The notes beneath the pieces are model-generated. The model was not told the DNA's origin. It made no database searches and saw nothing but the letters and a program-made list of their open reading frames with translations. From Candidatus Saccharibacteria bacterium UBA6575 (GTDB taxonomy: Bacteria; Patescibacteriota; Saccharimonadia; Saccharimonadales; Saccharimonadaceae): 8,572 nt of DNA. Location: assembly GCA_002434005.1 (NCBI GenBank), contig DJJF01000013.1:12256-20827 (forward strand), read 5' to 3'. The position numbers and the translations under genes are program-made. Numbering within the stretch: the first letter of the stretch is position 1; each line of letters begins with the position of its first letter. Positions 6,574 to 8,572 of the stretch are shown one piece after another.

Positions 6574-6900
6574 TTATTTCTCGCTTGAAGCTTTTTTAGC
6601 TTTAGAAGCTGATTTCTTCTTAGCCTTGTTAGCGAGCTCGGCCTTTCGGGCTTCTGCTGCGGCGAACTTAGCCTTGAAGCGGTCGACACGGCCTTCGGTG
6701 TCGATGATCTTTTCCTCACCAGTGAAGAACGGGTGAGATGCGCTTGATATGTGCACCTTTACGAGTGGGTATTCGTTGCCGTCCTCCCACTTAATGGTGT
6801 CATCTGTCTGCGCAGTGCTTTGCGTCAAAAACGCAAACCCAGCCACATCGTCGCTGAATACGACTGGGCGGTAATTTGTTGGGTGAATACTGCTTTTCAT
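6574..6900 (-). CDS. rpmE2: 50S ribosomal protein L31, type B (zinc-free), with basic C-terminal tail
   Basis: L31 helps bridge the two ribosomal subunits. The 108-residue product shows the type-B pattern: [14 protein letters not shown] (2-15), GFAFLTQST (21-29), [20 protein letters not shown] (38-57), FFTGEEK (58-64) and GRVDRF (70-75). It has no cysteine, so it is the zinc-independent form; whether the genome has another copy cannot be seen. From about residue 76 an Ala/Lys-rich extension (many AKK/KKK units) makes it longer than the roughly 80-90 residues usual for the family. ATG 6900 matches the conserved N-terminus and lies just after a promoter; the upstream in-frame start at 6948 would run through that promoter. 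A strong terminator follows, so the gene is probably transcribed alone. Confidence 0.96.
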   Translation of the reverse strand: MKSSIHPTNYRPVVFSDDVAGFAFLTQSTAQTDDTIKWEDGNEYPLVKVHISSASHPFFTGEEKIIDTEGRVDRFKAKFAAAEARKAELANKAKKKSASKAKKASSEK

Positions 6901-6909
6901 AACCGTAGT

Positions 6910-6938
6910 ATTGTAGCGGAGTTGTATCTGTTTGTCCA
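6910..6938 (-). promoter_or_regulatory. Promoter of rpmE
   Basis: On the - strand TGGACA (6933-6938), a 17-base spacer and TACAAT (6910-6915) make a good promoter. The -10 ends 9 bases before ATG 6900, giving a leader of about 2-3 nt and no Shine-Dalgarno. It is divergent from the promoter of the 6998 gene within a 97-base intergenic region. Confidence 0.7.
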
Positions 6939-6961
6939 GGGTGGGCATATAGTGTTTACGC

Positions 6962-6989
6962 TTGTCACTGATGCTAGATGGGGTACATT
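6962..6989 (+). promoter_or_regulatory. Promoter of the 6998 gene
   Basis: TTGTCA (6962-6967), a 16-base spacer and TACATT (6984-6989) match five and four or five positions of consensus. The -10 ends 8 bases before ATG 6998 (5 before GTG 6995), so the predicted mRNA starts at or within about 2 bases of the ATG. Confidence 0.6.
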
Positions 6990-6997
6990 AGTTCGTG

Positions 6998-7546
6998 ATG
7001 GCATACGAAAAAGATAAAACGGCAATGGTTACTGGCGACTTGAGCGGAATTCCCACGGGTCGTGGTGAGGAACTCAAAGCGAAAGAATCTTATGAAGAAG
7101 GTCGCTTAGAACTATGGCAACTAGAAACGGGGGATGTAGTTCAAGTGACGGCCACAGATCGTGGCGGCTCCTACAGGTATGAGTTTACGATTCGGAGCGC
7201 AGATGTGGAACCTCTGGTCGTTGTAACCCAAATTAACCCAGATGGATCGACGGTATCTTCGGGAGACTATGAATTCAGGCTTCGTGGTAGTAGTAGGCCG
7301 GTAGGCAGAGAATGGCCACTTTGGAAATATAACCCCGATCGTCATGACGGTAAGCAATACATGATAGATTACGGCGGGCTCAATCTGGGTGGTGAAATCG
7401 TTCTTCTTGACCGCGAGTTGCTGTACGGAAATAACATGGCTCGGCTACAGCCCGCGATAAGCACTATCGAGGTAGTCAAATATCAAGATACGATTACAGA
7501 CGAAGGCTTGACCGAAGAGCTTACCTCTGTTACAGTTACTGAGTAA
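6998..7546 (+). CDS. Soluble protein of unknown function, probably beta-rich
   Basis: I do not recognise this 182-residue protein. It has no signal peptide, no membrane helix and no cysteine, so it is probably cytoplasmic. Alternating hydrophobic and polar residues (VVQVTATDRGGSYRYEFTIR, then VEPLVVVTQI, YEFRLRG, EIVLLDRELL, TIEVVKYQDT) suggest beta strands. Features include a central segment rich in Trp, Tyr and Pro (EWPLWKYNPDRHDGKQ, about residues 108-123) and a Thr/Glu-rich end. No enzyme motif is visible. ATG 6998 is preferred to the adjacent GTG 6995 on promoter spacing; they differ by one residue. It is transcribed away from rpmE and sits just before rpsB, whose promoter is embedded in its last codons. 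Coding character looks like its neighbours and gives no sign of transfer. Confidence 0.85.
   Translation: MAYEKDKTAMVTGDLSGIPTGRGEELKAKESYEEGRLELWQLETGDVVQVTATDRGGSYRYEFTIRSADVEPLVVVTQINPDGSTVSSGDYEFRLRGSSRPVGREWPLWKYNPDRHDGKQYMIDYGGLNLGGEIVLLDRELLYGNNMARLQPAISTIEVVKYQDTITDEGLTEELTSVTVTE
7508..7536 (+). promoter_or_regulatory. Promoter of the rpsB-tsf operon, inside the end of the upstream gene
   Basis: TTGACC (7508-7513), a 17-base spacer ending TG-T, and TACAGT (7531-7536) form an extended -10 promoter within the last codons of the preceding gene. Transcription is predicted from about 7543, giving an rpsB leader of about 80 nt, unlike the other genes here. Read-through from the upstream gene is also possible because no terminator precedes rpsB. 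Confidence 0.6.
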
Positions 7547-7562
7547 TTAATTTAACGAAGCA

Positions 7563-7621
7563 CTACTAGCCAATATCCTTCGAACAATCGAAACACGGCT
7601 GGTAGGAAGGGAGAAGGATAT
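7563..7621 (+). promoter_or_regulatory. Structured rpsB leader: Shine-Dalgarno-masking helix and possible pseudoknot
   Basis: Two 9-bp pairings are visible. Helix 2: ATATCCTTC (7573-7581) pairs perfectly with GAAGGATAT (7613-7621), which contains the AAGGA ribosome site and ends one base before ATG 7623. Helix 1: CTACTAGCC (7563-7571) pairs with GGCTGGTAG (7597-7605) with one G-U pair. The halves interlock (1-2-1-2), so both together would make a pseudoknot with connecting segments of 1, 15 and 7 nt; alternatively they compete as two hairpins. Repression by S2 at its own leader is known in other bacteria; that it happens here is inference. Confidence 0.6.
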
Positions 7622-7622
7622 C

Positions 7623-8321
7623 ATGGCAGTTGCTGTTGATATGAAGGCTCTGCTGGAAGCCGGTGTCCATTTTGGTCACAAAACCAGCCGTTGGCACCCT
7701 AAAATGGCGCCGTACATTCACTCTAAGCGCCAGGAAACGCACATTATCGACCTGGTAAAAACCGCCGAAGGTTTGGAAGCAGCATTGCCGTTCCTTACTA
7801 AGACCGTTGCGAGTGGTAAAAAAGTACTGTTCGTTGGTACGAAGAAGCAGCATAAGGATATCGTTCTTGCAGCTGCTGAAAAGGCGGGTATGCCATACGT
7901 TACCGAGCGTTGGATCGGCGGTATGCTGACCAACACGTTAACTATGACTAGCCAGATCAAAAAGCTTCACGACCTTGAGCGCCGTATGGCATCAGGTGAT
8001 CTTGAAAAGCGTTACAACAAGCTCGAAGTTCAGCGCTTCCAAGAAGAAATTGACGTGCTAAACGGTAAATACGGCGGAATCAAGGATCTTTCTGGTATTC
8101 CAGGTGCGATTGTTGTTGTTGATACGCTTGCTGACGCTGGTGCGGTACGCGAAGCTAAGAACCTCGGTGTTTCAGTTGTGGGCGTTGTTGACACGAACGC
8201 TGACCCAACGCTAATCGACTACGTAATTCCTGGTAACGACGATGCGATTAAAGGAACTGAACTGCTACTGGACTACTTTGTGCAGGCGGTAAAAGAAGGT
8301 GCAACTAAGGAGGGCAAATAA
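7623..8321 (+). CDS. rpsB: 30S ribosomal protein S2
   Basis: S2 binds 16S rRNA on the small-subunit back, joins late in assembly and is needed for S1 recruitment where S1 exists. The 232-residue product has both S2 signatures: LLEAGVHFGHKTSRWHPKM near residues 10-28 and PGAIVVVDTLADAGAVREA near 160-178, plus KVLFVGTKKQ (67-76) and RWIGGMLTN (96-104). Length is normal. The ATG at 7623 is preceded by purine-rich GGGAGAAGGA (7609-7618), a Shine-Dalgarno region, and begins directly after the structured leader. It is followed after two bases by tsf, the usual rpsB-tsf operon order. Confidence 0.99.
   Translation: MAVAVDMKALLEAGVHFGHKTSRWHPKMAPYIHSKRQETHIIDLVKTAEGLEAALPFLTKTVASGKKVLFVGTKKQHKDIVLAAAEKAGMPYVTERWIGGMLTNTLTMTSQIKKLHDLERRMASGDLEKRYNKLEVQRFQEEIDVLNGKYGGIKDLSGIPGAIVVVDTLADAGAVREAKNLGVSVVGVVDTNADPTLIDYVIPGNDDAIKGTELLLDYFVQAVKEGATKEGK
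8307..8313 (+). promoter_or_regulatory. Strong Shine-Dalgarno of tsf
   Basis: AAGGAGG, complementary to the usual 16S rRNA 3' end, lies inside the last codons of rpsB and 10 bases before the GTG at 8324. It decides the tsf start and shows that this organism uses Shine-Dalgarno pairing inside operons, in contrast to the leaderless-looking first genes. Confidence 0.85.
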
Positions 8322-8323
8322 TA

Positions 8324-8572
8324 GTGGCTGTATCAATCGAAGACATTAAGAAACTTAAGGAACTCACTGGTGTTGGTCTTGGCGATGCTAAGAGCGCACT
8401 GGTTGAATCGAACGGTGACTTTGATAAAGCACTCGAAGCTATGCGCAAGAAGGGTCTTACCAAGGCCGAGAAAAAGGGCGACCGTGAAACCCGTGAAGGT
8501 ATCATCGATAGCTACGTTCACTCAAACCGCATTGGTGTAGTGATTGAAGTAAACTGCGAAACCGACTTCGTG
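8324..8572 (+). CDS. tsf: Elongation factor Ts, 3' end outside window
   Basis: EF-Ts exchanges GDP for GTP on EF-Tu. The 83 visible residues contain the N-terminal UBA-like domain (IEDIKKLKELTGVGLGDAKS, then ALVESNGDFDKALEAMRKKG, about 5-44), where the consensus TGAGMMDCKKAL reads TGVGLGDAKSAL, and then IEVNCETDFV at 74-83. TDFV is the motif that in EF-Ts reaches into the EF-Tu nucleotide pocket. The GTG start is supported by AAGGAGG 10 bases upstream and by alignment with the family N-terminus. It begins two bases after the rpsB stop and is translated from the same mRNA. The rest lies past the window end. Confidence 0.98.
   Translation, partial: MAVSIEDIKKLKELTGVGLGDAKSALVESNGDFDKALEAMRKKGLTKAEKKGDRETREGIIDSYVHSNRIGVVIEVNCETDFV

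Noticed and set aside
7566..7853. 95-codon - strand frame over the rpsB start
   Set aside because: Antisense to the S2 signature region and the rpsB leader; no promoter or family resemblance.
1..8572. Mobile elements, CRISPR arrays, tRNA genes, prophage or defence systems
   Set aside because: I saw no direct repeat array, transposase, integrase, tRNA cloverleaf or defence-type domain on either strand.

Overview
The window is bacterial chromosomal DNA of ordinary gene content: eight complete protein genes and two that run off the ends, almost no non-coding space, and no tRNA, rRNA, transposon, phage or CRISPR signal. The gene set (LCP ligase, HtrA protease, PrmC, RF1, type-B L31, S2, EF-Ts plus small lineage-type hypotheticals) and the style of the proteins suggest a Patescibacteria/CPR genome, most likely Candidatus Saccharibacteria (TM7). 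This taxonomic call is an inference from recalled family resemblance, not a database result. The standard code fits: two genes end in UGA, none has an internal in-frame UGA, and RF1 carries its PAT motif.

Layout. Bases 1-3668 (+ strand) form an envelope block: an LCP-family glycopolymer ligase whose 5' end lies outside the window, an eight-helix membrane protein of unknown function, and a membrane-anchored HtrA-type serine protease with one PDZ domain. Bases 3665-6900 are mostly on the - strand and deal with translation: prmC, prfA, a small two-helix membrane protein and rpmE. A + strand gene for an unknown exported acidic protein (4566-5105) sits between prmC and prfA. Bases 6998-8572 (+ strand) hold an unknown soluble beta-rich protein and then the rpsB-tsf operon, cut off inside tsf.

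How the genes work together: PrmC methylates the GGQ glutamine of RF1 (prfA), so the pair is functionally linked although split by an inverted gene. L31, S2, EF-Ts and RF1 all act on the ribosome. LCP and HtrA act on the outer face of the membrane.

The most striking signals are regulatory. In eight transcription units a -10-like hexamer ends only 6-9 bases before the start codon, which predicts leaderless or nearly leaderless mRNAs without a Shine-Dalgarno site. The best case is TTGACA, a 17-base spacer, an extended -10, then 6 bases to the ATG at 4566. The rpsB-tsf unit is the exception: it has a promoter about 90 bases upstream, a leader of about 80 nt and real Shine-Dalgarno sites. That leader can form a 9-bp helix that hides the rpsB Shine-Dalgarno, plus a second 9-bp helix interlocking with it as a possible pseudoknot, which looks like an autoregulatory leader.
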